DNA from: Lepidodermella squamata
Lineage: Eukaryota > Gastrotricha
NCBI GenBank assembly: GCA_047495785.1
Contig: JBLDXI010000046.1
Span: forward strand, 1,736,001 to 1,800,000
Reading direction: 5' to 3'
Length of the DNA stretch: 64,000 nt
Position numbers and translations under genes: made by a program. The notes under the pieces were generated by a model that worked only from the letters and a program-made list of their open reading frames with translations, was not told where the DNA came from and searched no databases. Below, piece by piece: positions 25,542 through 37,591 of this stretch; positions within the stretch are counted from its first letter, which is position 1; every line of letters starts with the position of its first letter.

Positions 25542-28417
25542 TCTGATCCATTTACCCCGTTTTCGATTTCCTATTACCACTACTACTACTACTACTACTA
25601 CTATTACTCGCTTGATCAAACGTGAAACAACAAATAATCGAGACTTCAACAATAATAATAATAATTGAGCTCTGCGGCCCGCTTCATCGTCGTCTGTCGG
25701 TGTTTTGATATTCGTACCTCCCTCGTGTGTTTCATCCTCGTCGTCGTCAGCAACTGGGTCAGCCACTTGAGCTGCTGGTTTTTACCAGGTTTTACTCGCC
25801 AACCGCCGCAAAACGAGATAGTAGTTTTAATACCGAGTACTTATAGCACTCTTATTTTTGCTGAAATGAGCCTAGACGTTGTTTTACAATGTATACCCAC
25901 TGATTTTGCTTGTCGTTGTGGCCGCACAAAAAAGATGATGATTGTTTTATCCCTTGGAAACTTTGGCATGTTTCGTTCACCTGATACCGACGTGCATGCC
26001 TGAGCACAACCTGCGTGTTACAAATACTATAGATGATGTTGACGATGATGGAGTGTCAGAGAACAAAAAGAAATCCATACCTATATAATATTTTCTCGCA
26101 ACGAGCTTTCTTTCGAATGCACCGAGCGCGAATGTTGAGCGATGATGATGAACGGCTTCTATACGGATGATGATACCAATATTCGAACGCGCTTGGGCTT
26201 TTTACGTTTTTCTTGCTGATATATAAATACGTATATTATATTAGACTGAAGTAATTGAATGATAGAGCGTAAATACACACACACACACACACACGATTAT
26301 TTTTTCAAATTTATACGTGTGTTGTTGTTATTTGTTGATACATGTAAATACACATACATATTTTCGGATTCGCTTCGCATCGAGACGGCGGCCGACATCA
26401 ATTTTTTTGTATGATGATTATTATTGAAAATCGAGTCATTTCTTTCTCTCTCTTCTCTCTCTCTCTCTCCGTTCCGTCGCTCCACCTCGATGTATGCGTG
26501 TCGAATGAAACAACCATACGAAAAACTATGTGCAAGACGATATCTTTGCTATAAATATTACCTATCTCTTCTACTACTAAAAGAGTCAGTCATTTTCACT
26601 TTGATGATGATAATAAGTATTTTTCAGTCGCTACATAAAAACATTATATATGATTATATTTTTTGTTGTTGAAAAAAGTAACGGAAGGACAAAACACTAC
26701 CTGTGCTATCATTCATCATGTCTTGGTTTTTCCAAAAGCGCATTTCAAGTTGATTATTTCTGCTGTCACAAATCCAGTAATAGGAAAAATAATTACCTAA
26801 ATTGCGCCAAGAGAAGAGCAACGCCAATTCGATCGATAAATTCGATCGATTAGCTTGCTCTTTTTTTATTCGCGTGTTTTTTCATCATCGCAAAACAATA
26901 ATAATAATAATGAAGTCTAATCGTATTTAATGCGCTTATCAAATTTTGATGAACAGTGTTTCCTCCTTCGTCTCGTTCTGATTCAAAAAATGATACATCC
27001 ATACGTATATGAATAGAGAAGCGATTATATTTTATTACCACTATTGTACTCGAATGAATCCATGAAGATGAAGCCATGTTTCAAAAGCAAACAGAATATC
27101 TCGCGTTGATTGAAAAAAATCGCTACATATATACATACACTGAATACATAAATACATACATTATTTACGTTATTATTTGCTGGCCGTGTTACGGTCAAGA
27201 AGATTTGAAAAAACGGAGAAATTGAAATATTAAAAACGAATTGTTGAACTGGTACTACGGCGTTTTTTTATGTATTTATTGATTGCAATCCTGGAACATT
27301 TTGTATACTGCGCTTTTTCTACCTACCTATACGTTCCAAGTGTTTGAGCATCAGCGATGCGGAAGGCGATGAAAAAGTGCGCGTATCGGATGATGAGGTT
27401 ACGTGCGGAAACAAACCGTAAAAAATGTGTTGTTATGGCGCTTCCAGGTCTTTTCACAATCCCGCCGAGGTTACCCGAAGCCGATATTATAAAATAGGCC
27501 GGTGTTCTATTATTATAACATGCTGCTGCAGCGAGAGAAATAAATTGCTGCGCACACAATTTAACCTCACCTCTATACGATATAATTTGGTAGACCTACC
27601 TATGCTACATACATTTCTTACCAGCAGATCGTAGATGATTCAAATTCACTCAGCTATTGAGCAAAAAGTTTGAAAAGGTACACGAGCTTCACAAGCTTTT
27701 CAATAGCCAAATCACCGTTTATTACCTATTTGGTCCTTGATATCCAGACATGATTCCTAATAATAGATTCATTCTGCTAAAATATGAATGTGCACATAAA
27801 AAGGCTCATATCCAGGCAAGTTGCGCATTAATCGAACAATGTGATATAGGTAGCACGCACATGCAGTATTAATCACCGAGTGGCCGTCTCTAACAACACC
27901 CGCCGGTCTTCTTCTTCCTTCTCTTATTCTCCCTACCTAGTCTTCCATCTACTCTTCCCTTCTTCTTAGTTATCTTGCTTAGCTCTTCATTTCTTCCCTT
28001 TATAGAAAATTTCTGCTTTTATGAATCACTGACGCAAGCAATCAGCATTTGACTCATTTCAATTTTAAAATTATTAAGGCGCACTTTTTATTATAATATC
28101 GTTTGCTGTTTTACGCACACCGCAATTGAAACTTAGATTAAAAGTCTAATCGAATATCAGCAGGAGACAAGATCTCTTTCGCGATCTGTTCATTTCTGAT
28201 TCAAAACTTATCGTTTCTGAATCTTCCAATCTATCTTGCCAAGTAGCCCCTTTACCTACATAGGTATATTATCAACCCGTCAAGAGGAAAATGCCTCCTC
28301 CCTTCGCCCTTACGTAAAATTGTGAGAAAAGCTGCTAATATTCGCTGTCTTTTTTCACTTCAAAACGATAAGAATTGAGATGTTTCCTTAGCTGCTTTTA
28401 GAAAACAATTAGCATTC
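25542..28417. other. UBL3 3' region and intergenic DNA with simple repeats
   Basis: No supported gene. Simple repeats include (TAC/ACT)n at about 25577-25604, (AC)n at 26274-26294, and (TC)n at about 26441-26470. The rest is AT-rich with pyrimidine-rich stretches, probably UBL3 3' UTR followed by the promoter of the first phosphatase gene. Confidence 0.5.
26274..26294. repeat. (AC)n microsatellite
   Basis: A pure dinucleotide run of about ten AC units within non-coding DNA. Confidence 0.95.
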
Positions 28418-29742
28418 ATGGCTGCTGAAGTACCTCAGGAAGAGGATGAGATGAAGAATCTCTCCAAGGTAAAGCGTCAGAATTTTCAGACTACTTAATA
28501 TATTCGCTATTAATATCTGATCTTCGAAGATCCTCGAAAATCTTTACCTAGGCGATCTGGAAAACTCGTTGGATCGAGATTTGCTCGACAAATACGGCAT
28601 TCAAGACATCATCAGTGTCTTGGACAACCCTAAGCGAGAATTCAGGGATATGAACTATTTGCTCATCGATATCGCCGACAGCCCTGCGTCACACATTGAA
28701 GATCATTTTCCGAAGGCGCTGAATTTCATTCATAAAGCGCGCATGGAAGGTCGACCGGTGCTTGTTCATTGGTAAGCATCCTTTTTACTCTATTTCAGTT
28801 CCTCTTTTGTCTTAAAATCATGCTGTTCAAATAATTAAGCGAGATTCTATTGTAAGATATAATTTTTGGCATAGTAGATTGTAGTGATCATTTTATGTAG
28901 TTAGGAGTTGGGACTTCATAAAACATAGGTAATTAGTGACATCAATTTCAATTACATGCCGTAGCGTTTAAATAAATTAAAATACGGAATGTCGCTTGCG
29001 TATTGCGCGGATTCAGTCTAGGAAATAGACGCGACGTTGCAAAAAAAGCTTAAATTGTACCGACCGTGATCCGGAACCCAACCCCACCTTTAACCCAGAC
29101 CAAATTACGCGGAATGCGGAATTCCAGAAAACGCCACGGCATAGTCATTAGCTGCGCAGATTCACTTTTCTAGTTGAAGAAATTTGAGGCGATCTCAGGG
29201 CAATCACGCATAAGAATCATTTCTAACACCAATATAGAACTTCAAACATGCCAGCACCTGGGGCATCCCAGCAATCAAATCAGCTCTCAATTATATATAT
29301 AAGGATTTGCAGCTACTAGACGCTGGGCGGTTGGCGGGGAGTGTTCCGTCAAAAGTTGTTGAAAAGGAAGACTGAATAGGAATAGGAGGAAAAAAAAGCA
29401 AATAAACTGACGAGGTTAGAAAATATTTATCTGAGTATTTATTTTTCGAAATTTTACAGTGCTGTTGGTATCTCGCGCAGTGCGACCTTGATAATCGCCT
29501 ATTTGGTCACGATATCGCGAAGGAAATGGCAGGTATGTATGGAGGCAGTTCAAATGGCGCGACCTGAAGTTTACCCGAACATGGGTTTCCGCCGTCAGTT
29601 GCAACTGTACCAAGATTCGCTGAAACGAATGATCAATAACTCGCCACCCAATTGCGCGCAAATGATGGCGATGCAACAGTATTGGAATTACCCACTACGA
29701 AATACCGATCTTAAAACTATCGATGCATTACTTGCTCCGTGA
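28418..29742 (+). CDS. Atypical dual-specificity phosphatase, copy 1
   Basis: Three exons, 28418-28468, 28530-28771 and 29460-29742 (191 aa). The core begins ILENLYLGDLENS, carries the general-acid loop DIADSPAS and, across the second intron, the catalytic signature HCAVGISRS (HCxxGxSR: Cys nucleophile and Arg intact). The tail contains ARPEVYPNMGFRRQL, matching the PN-x-GF-x-x-QL helix of small DUSPs. A protein phosphatase of the atypical DUSP class; the substrate cannot be told from sequence. The first exon adds an acidic 17-residue N-terminus that copies 2-4 lack. The intron splits the codon for the catalytic Cys, a position shared by all four copies. Confidence 0.9.
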
Positions 29743-30470
29743 ATGGATCAACTTTTCTCCCAGGCGAAAAACGAAAAAACGCGCTTAGAGCGATGGACAC
29801 CACACCTGAAACCAGCAATTAAAATCCGAATTGTATAGTACTACGAAACTGACTTTAATACTTACCTGACTTCATGACTTTTATCACGTTTTGGAAAGAT
29901 GAATATTTTTGCAAATTGCTTGAAGTGAGACAGTAAATCTTTGCCTGAAACAGGTTTCCCAATTATAAATCAATTTTCAAAAAATTCAAGATGAATAATT
30001 TATTAGCCGATTCAAATATGATATAGGAATGGCTAATACATGGCTAATATGTAAGTAAGTATGCTGCAGTGTGGCGACGCATGCTGAATACGTCGCGATG
30101 ACTAATGCCGACAGTATATATGCCGTGAACGAGATAAAAAGTGTTGCAGTTAATGGGTAAAATAGCCAAAACACAGAAAACTTGAATTGCCAAGTTGCAA
30201 TGTTTCCTCTCTTGATGATTATTATAGTAGAAAGTGTCCGTGATTGCATTCCGCGCTCCTTTGCTTTCAATAGAAGGCACTCCAGACGCATATATCATAT
30301 ATATTGGCAGGCGCGGCAACGTGCTCTAAAACACTCTTTTCATTGAAATAACGTTCTTTTGAACAGCACTTTAAAAGTAATTACCGCGATGCATGGAAAC
30401 CTTTTTTTTTAATTCTAGAACTGGAAATTTGTCCTTTTGCACGTATAGTTGTTTAATTATTATTTGGATA
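29743..30470. other. Spacer between phosphatase copies 1 and 2
   Basis: About 730 bases of AT-rich DNA holding the 3' UTR of copy 1 and the promoter of copy 2. No further feature seen. Confidence 0.5.
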
Positions 30471-31549
30471 ATGTCCAAGGTGAGATTTATATCAAGCTTA
30501 TAGAATTCTGAGCCATTACACACATTTTTTAATTAGATTTTAGATAACCTGTACTTGGGCGATATTGAGGATGCAGTTAATAAAAGGGGAACGCTCGAAA
30601 AACTCGGTATAAAAGCCATCGTGAGCCTGGTGGATGGGCACGGCCGCGAGGCACACGTCAGGCAGGTACTCAGATCGGAAGAAGAGAGCGGCAAAAGAGA
30701 TATCGCGTATCTTCACATCGACATTGAAGACAGCCCTGCTGAGTACATCGATCGCCACTTCTCAACATGCCTTCATTTTATTCACGAAGCTCGCATGGCC
30801 AAAAAGCCTGTACTAGTGCATTGGTATGTTTTTTCCTCTTCCCTTCTGATCTCCCTCTCCTCCTGACATCGAGCTATTAGGGTAAAGCTTTTTAGTAAAT
30901 TTGTATCATCTGAACCCTCGAAGTTCAAGGGTTCAGCTTTTATTGACCATAAAATTCCATTAACATTCTAGTAACGCGAAATCAGGTCAAACAGGACAAA
31001 TTTATCCAAGTGCTTGGTGGGTCTCGTAATTTGTCAAAACCAATAATCCTGAATTTATGGAGCATCGGACCAAGATGAGGACTCATGTTGAACATTGGTA
31101 CCAACAATGCGAAAAAGGAAAAAGCAGGACTTAATTTTTTTCAGAGCCATTTTTTAACCCCAAATTACGGTATGTCTCATAATATTGAATCGAATATGCG
31201 AAGAATTCGTACGACTAATTAATTGGTACAAGACTTCCACTTGATATCGCTATCCCTTTTGTTGCAAGTAACTAAGATTTTTATTTTACTATGCAGTATT
31301 TTCGGAATTTCTCGAAGCGCATCGATCGTGATAGCTTACCTCATGGCTATATCGAACCTCGACTGGTCTACGTGTTTGAATGCAGTTAGAAAGCGGCGAC
31401 CTCAAGCAAGTCCGAACGAAGGCTTCTTGCAGCAGCTATCCGAGTATCAAATTCTCTTGGGAAAATTGAATCACAACCTGCTTCCGTACCGAAATTACCC
31501 GAATCGTGACAAAGACATAACGGCTATCAAGAAGCTAGATTCAGAATGA
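30471..31549 (+). CDS. Atypical dual-specificity phosphatase, copy 2
   Basis: Three exons, 30471-30479, 30537-30823 and 31297-31549 (182 aa). The first exon is only nine bases (ATG TCC AAG) and joins in frame to ILDNLYLGDIED. The loop DIEDSPAE supplies the likely general acid and the second junction restores HCIFGISRS. The tail has RRPQASPNEGFLQQL. It carries a short insertion (about RQVLRSEEESGKRD) in the loop before the acid strand that other copies lack. The short first exon rests on splice signals and the MSK start shared with copies 3 and 4. Confidence 0.87.
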
Positions 31550-32399
31550 TTAGATGATAACAGCTATTTATAACAAGAGAATCTACATTCATTGATGATT
31601 CTCCGGCTATTCGGCTGAATTCGAAGCCTGACTTCATGCTTTGTTGTAATTTTTTAGTAAAACATGAATTATGATTGTAAAAACCCGATTAATTTTGATC
31701 TTTCGAGCGACCCAGAGCGGAAAAGTTTGTATAACACTCGAAGTATAAAATCTGTGCATCAAGAAAAATTTAGCCCAAAAAATAAGCAGCTCAACATTCA
31801 ACGCGTTAGTTGCACCAAAAGTTACTCAGGTCCCGACATGAATTGTAGCCGAATTTTGGTCGAAGCAGAATTAATTTTGAGGTGGCAGCTGCGTTGCGAC
31901 GCGACGACTATCCTAATATGGAATATCGCAGAGAGCTATTGGTTATCCATACAATGCTGCATTGCGTCTACGTAAGTACCGCTCACGGTGAATCATCGGT
32001 GAATCATCGCGCAAATAATTCTGGGCACGCGCCTGCAATATACGATATAAGGCTATGCGAGCTATTGCATCAGGTGAATTAGTTGGGTTGTAAAAAAAGT
32101 CAACGAGTGGGCCCAACGGAGTTTTCTATACTATGATAATTGTTAAACTACATTTTCTAAGTAAATTACCATTTTCTCTCCAAAGATTACGAAAATTACG
32201 ACAGCAGCTGCTTTGTACCTACTATTTGTTTTACGCTAATTTCTTATCAACAATGTAGGTATAGGAGGTAATATATGAGCAATGATGCTCAGCAATCCAA
32301 CCGACCATCCGCCAATTTAATTTTAGTCACTCAAATTATTTGGCATCTCGAGTTCAGAGAATTCAAGATTTTTTGTCGATTTTAGAGATTTTCAAATCC
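31550..32399 (+). pseudogene. Decayed phosphatase copy (C-terminal exon relic)
   Basis: At about 31880-31955 the plus strand encodes ALRRDDYPNMEYRREL, clearly related to the ARPEVYPNMGFRRQL helix of copy 1, but no HCxxGxSR signature, no N-terminal exon and no continuous frame accompany it. The rest of the interval has no recognisable coding match. It lies between copies 2 and 3, where a lost array member would be expected. The limits are approximate; the recognisable part is about 75 bases. Confidence 0.6.
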
Positions 32400-32963
32400 A
32401 TGTCCAAGATTATAGAACATCTGTATTTGGGCAACTACGACGATGCCCACGATCCTCAATTTTTGAAAAAAATGGACATCAAACATATTGTATCGATTCT
32501 CGACAAGCGATGCCTCGGTTCTTTCGATCACATCAACTACCTTAGTCTTGAACTGAAAGACTTCCCCAATTCGGATATTACGCAATTTTTTCCAGATGTT
32601 ATTCAATTCATTCACCAAGCAAGGCTGAAAAATGAAGCCGTCCTTGTTCATTGGTAACTTCATCATTGACATAGAATATTATTCATGAAAACCTCGCAAT
32701 TATAATTTAGCGCCTTTGGAATTTCACGAAGCGTTACCCTAGTTGGAAGTTATCTAGTAGCAGTCTCTGGGCTGCCGTCTAATCAGGTGCTCAGTGCGAT
32801 TCGAACATGCCGCCGGATCGCTTCGCCGAATGCCGGGTTCAAACGGCAGTTGCTTCTATTTTACGAAGAGCAGCGTAATAATTACAAGCAACTGCGCCAG
32901 TACGAGGGAAATCAACGTGATGTCGAGCACATTCGATCTCTTGTCAGACCTATAAGGTTATAG
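32400..32963 (+). CDS. Atypical dual-specificity phosphatase, copy 3
   Basis: Two exons, 32400-32653 and 32711-32963 (168 aa). It starts MSKIIEHLYLGNYDDA with no intron after MSK, unlike copy 2. The acid loop is LKDFPNSD and the junction restores HCAFGISRS; the tail includes RIASPNAGFKRQLLLFYEE and ends after YEGNQRDVEHIRSLV. An alternative end is possible: a GT at 32957 could splice to 33132, giving an acidic tail (SEDDGPTIEDLRKM...) with a stop at 33208-33210 and an AATAAA at 33273-33278. An in-frame ATG lies upstream at 32340, but the start at 32400 matches copies 2 and 4. Confidence 0.87.
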
Positions 32964-33460
32964 ATATTTCAATTATAAATGAGTTAAACCTAGACATCCG
33001 AGTTAACTTCCTGTTTTCTATCTGCGGTCCTCTCGGCCCAAATCTTGTGATCGAAATGTCATACTTTTATGAATTTGTATGCCTGTACTATGCCTTTTGT
33101 ATTCCTTGTTTTTCTATGAAACGTTTTTCAGTGAAGACGACGGGCCAACAATAGAAGACTTGCGGAAGATGAAATGGCCAACCTGCTTCACTCAGCAAAC
33201 AGACTTGTAAACATAAGGTGGAGATGCAAATCCATGCAAATATTATATACAAATTGTGTGCAATTTTTAGCGAATAAAAGTGATGATATACCTAAGGCTG
33301 AAAAGAATGTATGTATCGATTCCGACTTCTTTAATTCTATGCTACCGAAAATAACATATGAACTGATGGCGAAATGAAAAATGTGTCATGCAAAATAGCG
33401 AGAAATTCGCACGTGCTTCGTTTCTTGACTTCTCCCTCCATCTTATAGGATTGTGTTATT
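32964..33460. other. Spacer with possible alternative last exon of copy 3
   Basis: It holds the possible alternative exon 33132-33210 and an AATAAA at 33273-33278, which would be a suitable end for either form of copy 3. The remainder is the short promoter region of copy 4. Confidence 0.45.
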
Positions 33461-34077
33461 ATGTCTAAAATTTTGGAGAATTTGTATCTTGGAGACTACG
33501 ACGATGCCAGAGATGCCCATTTTCTTAAAGAGAAGCAAATCAAGCACATCGTGTCGATATTGGATCGGCGATCTCGTGATCATTCTTTCAAGGCCATTAA
33601 CCACCTAAACCTTGAACTCCTTGACATTCCAGATTCGAATATCGCCCAATTTTTCCCGAAAGTCATTCAATTTATTCACCAGGCCAGAACGAAAAATGAA
33701 GCTGTTCTAGTCCACTGGCAAGTCTATTATATTCTTATTTTCCCTAAAATAATGTAACAAAAATCAGTGCTCTAGGTGTCTCGCGAAGCGTGACACTAGT
33801 TGGTGCGTATCTGATCGCAATTACAGGCATGCAGGCGAATGAAGTTCTCAGCGCAATACACACCTGCCGATTGATCGCATCGCCTAACGATGGATTTAAA
33901 AAGCAACTGCATAATTTTTGTCAAGAAAAGCGGAATAATTTCACAAATCTGCGCCAATACGAAGGTAATTTTCAATCTCCTTACTTCGTACTATTCCCTT
34001 GTCCTTCAATTGCCCAAATCTCTTTTCCAGGTAATCAGCGCGATGTGAATCACATTCGATGCCTTGTCAAACGTTGA
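33461..34077 (+). CDS. Atypical dual-specificity phosphatase, copy 4 (GC-AG intron)
   Basis: Three exons, 33461-33717, 33768-33964 and 34031-34077 (166 aa). It begins MSKILENLYLGDYDDA, closest to copy 3. The first intron starts with GC (GCAAGT) rather than GT; using it restores HCALGVSRS, whereas reading through it destroys the catalytic motif. The second intron (33965-34030, 66 nt) is absent from copy 3 and is flanked by a 7-base direct repeat; it has no in-frame stop, so retention would add 22 residues. The acid loop is LLDIPDSN. An AATAAA lies at 34154-34159, 77 nt past the stop. Confidence 0.87.
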
Positions 34078-34534
34078 AAGGCGAGCAAGCCATTCAAAAT
34101 TATTGTGATAATCGATCTGTTTTTTTATCTACCATGCAATTAAGTTATAGACGAATAAAGATGACGACTGTAAGAATACCCGATAGTATCCGCTTATGGT
34201 CAAAGTATGTATGGCCTGGGCTATCCACGACCCCTTGACTAACCCAAACTGAAATTTTGAACCAAAATTTTTCAAAACCTAGATGTGACCCTGACCCCAG
34301 CACTTCTAAATTTCACGTAGAGCTTGATGAAAAAAAACGAAATTGATTGTTGAGAAGAGCAGTAGAGGTATTTTATTATTTAACATTCAGTATAAAACGA
34401 ACGAAAATTCAATCATTGGATGAAATCGACAACCACTCCCAAGTGTCAATGAAGTCCGCGTGAAATGTTAGCTTCCGATGACGAATAGTAGCACAAGAGC
34501 GAGAATTCTGAAAGTCCCATTCATAGCAGCGTCG
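34078..34534. other. Convergent 3' ends of the phosphatase array and RBM26/27
   Basis: Polyadenylation signals face each other: AATAAA at 34154-34159 (plus) and at 34377-34372 (minus). Nothing else is seen. Confidence 0.6.
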
Positions 34535-37500
34535 TCAGTTCGCCTCGATGGCGTGCAGCGCCTGCGCCTGCTCGTCTTCCGAGTCGTCTCCGTCGTCGAA
34601 CAGCGTCTTCTCCGACTGCTGTTTCGCCGCATCGTCCGAAGCCGGCTCCTTCGCGCCCTGCTGGTTAGCAGCACCCACACCACCACTGCTATTGTGGCTG
34701 GTAGGGAAACTGGGCTGCTGTTGGATGAACGTGGGCTGGTGCCACGCAACCGGCACTTGCTGGCCGAGAAACACGAGCCCGCGCGCCTTCGCCACCTCGG
34801 CATCGCGTCGCGTCGAGAACGTAACGATGAAGCCCTGGCTGGACAGCTCGACGCCATCGACTGAGCAGAACAGTCCGAAATGGGCGCGCAAGTTGCTCGC
34901 ATCCAATCCAGTTACTTGAGTGATCAACCTGATATTCGCAAAAAAATTAATAAATTTTCCAGGAATTCAAAATTATAACACTGACAGCTGTTTAGGCCGG
35001 CGGTCGACAATGAAAGAGGCTTTATTCGGCTTTGCTTTTGCCGGATCAGCTTCTCCAGCCGACGCGCCCGGTGTAGTCGGCTGGCCTGGTTGCCCACCGG
35101 CGGCACCGCCAGCCGATGCTGTTTTTTGTTTCTGATCGGCTCTGGCCAAGCCGAGTTCGATCTTCAATGCAGCGATTTTGTCATCGACAGTTTTCAGAGT
35201 CTAATATACGAAAAAGAACGATAAACACGAATTGCTGGTATTAAATAAGCTACTCACCGCGTTGATTTCCCCTTTGACACTGTCAGTTGTTGCGACAGCC
35301 AGTTTCTCAGCAAGGCTCTGTAAATCAGTTAAAAATCATCAAAATTTTCGACATCAATAAACAATTACCTTTCGCATTTCCAAATAATTTGCTAGCAAGA
35401 GTCGACGGCGTTTAGCCAGATCGTTTTGAGCCTCTGCAACTTTCTGTCAAAAATTCAGTTATACAATCGAAGTCAGTCATCATTTTTGAAAAATTATTAC
35501 CGCTTTTTCTTCACCGACGTGGTCGATGCGAAGCTTGGCGCGCGGTGGGGGTTTCGGGCCAGCCGCCTGGCCTGCACCAGTCGGCGATTGCACATCGCCA
35601 TCCGCTTGAGCACCCATCGCCTGGTCAGCAGGAGCAGCAGAGCCACCGCCCACAGCCAGCGAATCCGGCCGTTTCGCCTCTGCCTGAGCCTGTCCAGGCT
35701 GCTGCTGCTGCTGCTGAGGCTCCTTGTGATGCCAGAACACGCGAATAAAGCGGTTGTTAAACAGCGGCTGGGCACAGCGATACGCTTCCAGCGCATCTGA
35801 GTGGTTGGCAAAGGTGACGAGGGCGGCTTCGGGGTCGCCCTCGAAGCTGATCTGAATATTGACGACTGGGCCGAATTTCGAGAAATGCTCGTGCAATGGC
35901 CCGATCGAGTTCAGATTCCCCGGTATCTTCCGCACCTCCAAGATATTATTCGACATGTCAGCTTGGCCACGGCCAGACATGCCACCCCGCATGCCCCGAC
36001 CGCCGCGGAAATAGCCTCGTCCTTGCCCACGGCCGCCGCGGTTGAAATTCCCACCACGGTTATAGCCACCTCCGAAATTCCGACCGCCGTAGGACTCGTT
36101 GTTATTCCCATTGTTATTACTATTATAATTATTTCCATCCTGAGACGATTGATCAATCACAGGCTCACCCAGCCTCGCCGCCGCATTCGCCTGGGCGATT
36201 TCCTCGATTTCACTGTCCAGCTGACTAGTTGAGATCGGAGGCCTGTCGCCGCCTCCGAAGCGATTGTTATCAAATCGATTATTATTGTTATTGTTATCGA
36301 ATCTCCGGCCACCTCCGCCGCCGCCACCTCCACCGAAATCGTTGCGGCGAATTTGGCGCAAGTTCCGATTGAATCCGCCAGCTCTGCCGGACATGACAAC
36401 GGGCACATTGCCGCTCTGATCGCCGCCCATCATTTCTGGCGGAATCATTTGCTGCTGTTGTTGCTGGTGCTGTTGGAACTGCTGAGCCAGCATTAGATTC
36501 GGATCCTGTTGCATAAACTGCTGTTGCAACGGGTTGATGGCCGCTGCGGCTGTAATTTGCTGGAATCCGAATTGAAGGTATGAAGCGAGTACGGGCGAAA
36601 TGTGGGCGCTCTTGGCATCTGCCGATTTTTGGCCACCGAAAGCGCCTGGCGGTGAGGTTTCCGCATTCGGAAAGGCTGGCGTTGTCGTCGCTTGTTGGTA
36701 AGTCGCAGCGATTGCCTGAATGTCCTTCTCCTCAACCTGTAGAAAACCGGGATGCGAATATTGGCAAGCGTCGCCTTCAAGGCAGTAGCCTTGTTTTTCA
36801 AACGAGGGGCAAACACGTGTTTCGCCAGTCGCGAGCAACTTTTTCGATGCCGCGTCTTCGTTTTCACTCGATGATGGTGGAAGTGGCTGCTGGCGGCTGC
36901 TTCTGGAATGTGGCGAACGTGACCGGCGATTGCGCTCTCTCGACTGACTATGAGGCGATCGTGAAGAATTCTTCCGATCGCCGTTATTACTGTCATTATG
37001 ACGCGACTTTCGGGATGAAGAATCGCCTGATCGCTTGGAAACCGGAGAACGGCTTCGACTTTTGCCCCCGTGTTTCGACGAGGAGTGGTGGCGACTTTCA
37101 AGTCGACCAGATAATAGCCTATTGCCACCGTCCTTCCCTGAGTCTGAAACTGCATCAGCAGCTTTATACTTTTCATTCGTTACAGCATCTAACACCTGGT
37201 CGACGAAATCCTCCACTTCTAAAAACGGAAATTGATATTGACGTTATTCAGTTGAACTTCAGCATTAAATCGCTTACTTATTTTGTTCACATCTATAAAA
37301 ATACTTAGATTTTGAATACAGTAGGAACGCAGATCTGGTTTTGGATTGCTCTGTACAAGGAATTATTATAGTAAATAGTAAATAGTAAATAGTAATACGG
37401 CAATATTATATAGAAAGCCTACCTTCTTCAATATCACGACAACGTATTTCGCAAGCGAGTCTGGATCCGCTAAGCATCTATCAAAAGATGAAAATGCATC

Positions 37501-37591
37501 ATGTCAAAGTTTGCAAATAATCAAATGCTAACATTGGCCGAATAATAGGAAGCAGCCATTTGTTGAAGCTATCGACGTCGGTTATCTCCAT
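34535..37591 (-). CDS. Rbm26: RNA-binding protein 26/27 (swm type): CCCH zinc finger and two RRMs
   Basis: Eight minus-strand exons: 37591-37533, 37477-37423, 37350-37278, 37218-35501, 35443-35369, 35317-35258, 35200-34986, 34928-34535 (882 aa). The first four give the N-terminal PWI-like domain (PICLADPDSLAKYVVVILKK, then IKVEDFVDQVLDAV), closely matching vertebrate RBM26/27. Then come an Arg/Ser-rich stretch, a CCCH finger (C-x8-C-x5-C-x3-H, about residues 193-217), Gly/Asn/Gln-rich and RGG-like segments, RRM1 (about 482-560; ILEVRKIPGNLN...NNRFIRVFWH), a short helical segment, and RRM2 (about 748-820). Family knowledge: nuclear factor tied to the PAXT exosome link and polyadenylated RNA turnover; Drosophila swm. 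An AATAAA lies 158 nt past the stop. A small AGTAAAT tandem sits in an intron at about 37370-37395. Confidence 0.93.

Noticed and set aside
33174-33377. 67-codon plus-strand frame in the phosphatase spacer
   Set aside because: No phosphatase motif or known family; the alternative last exon of copy 3 uses a different frame here.
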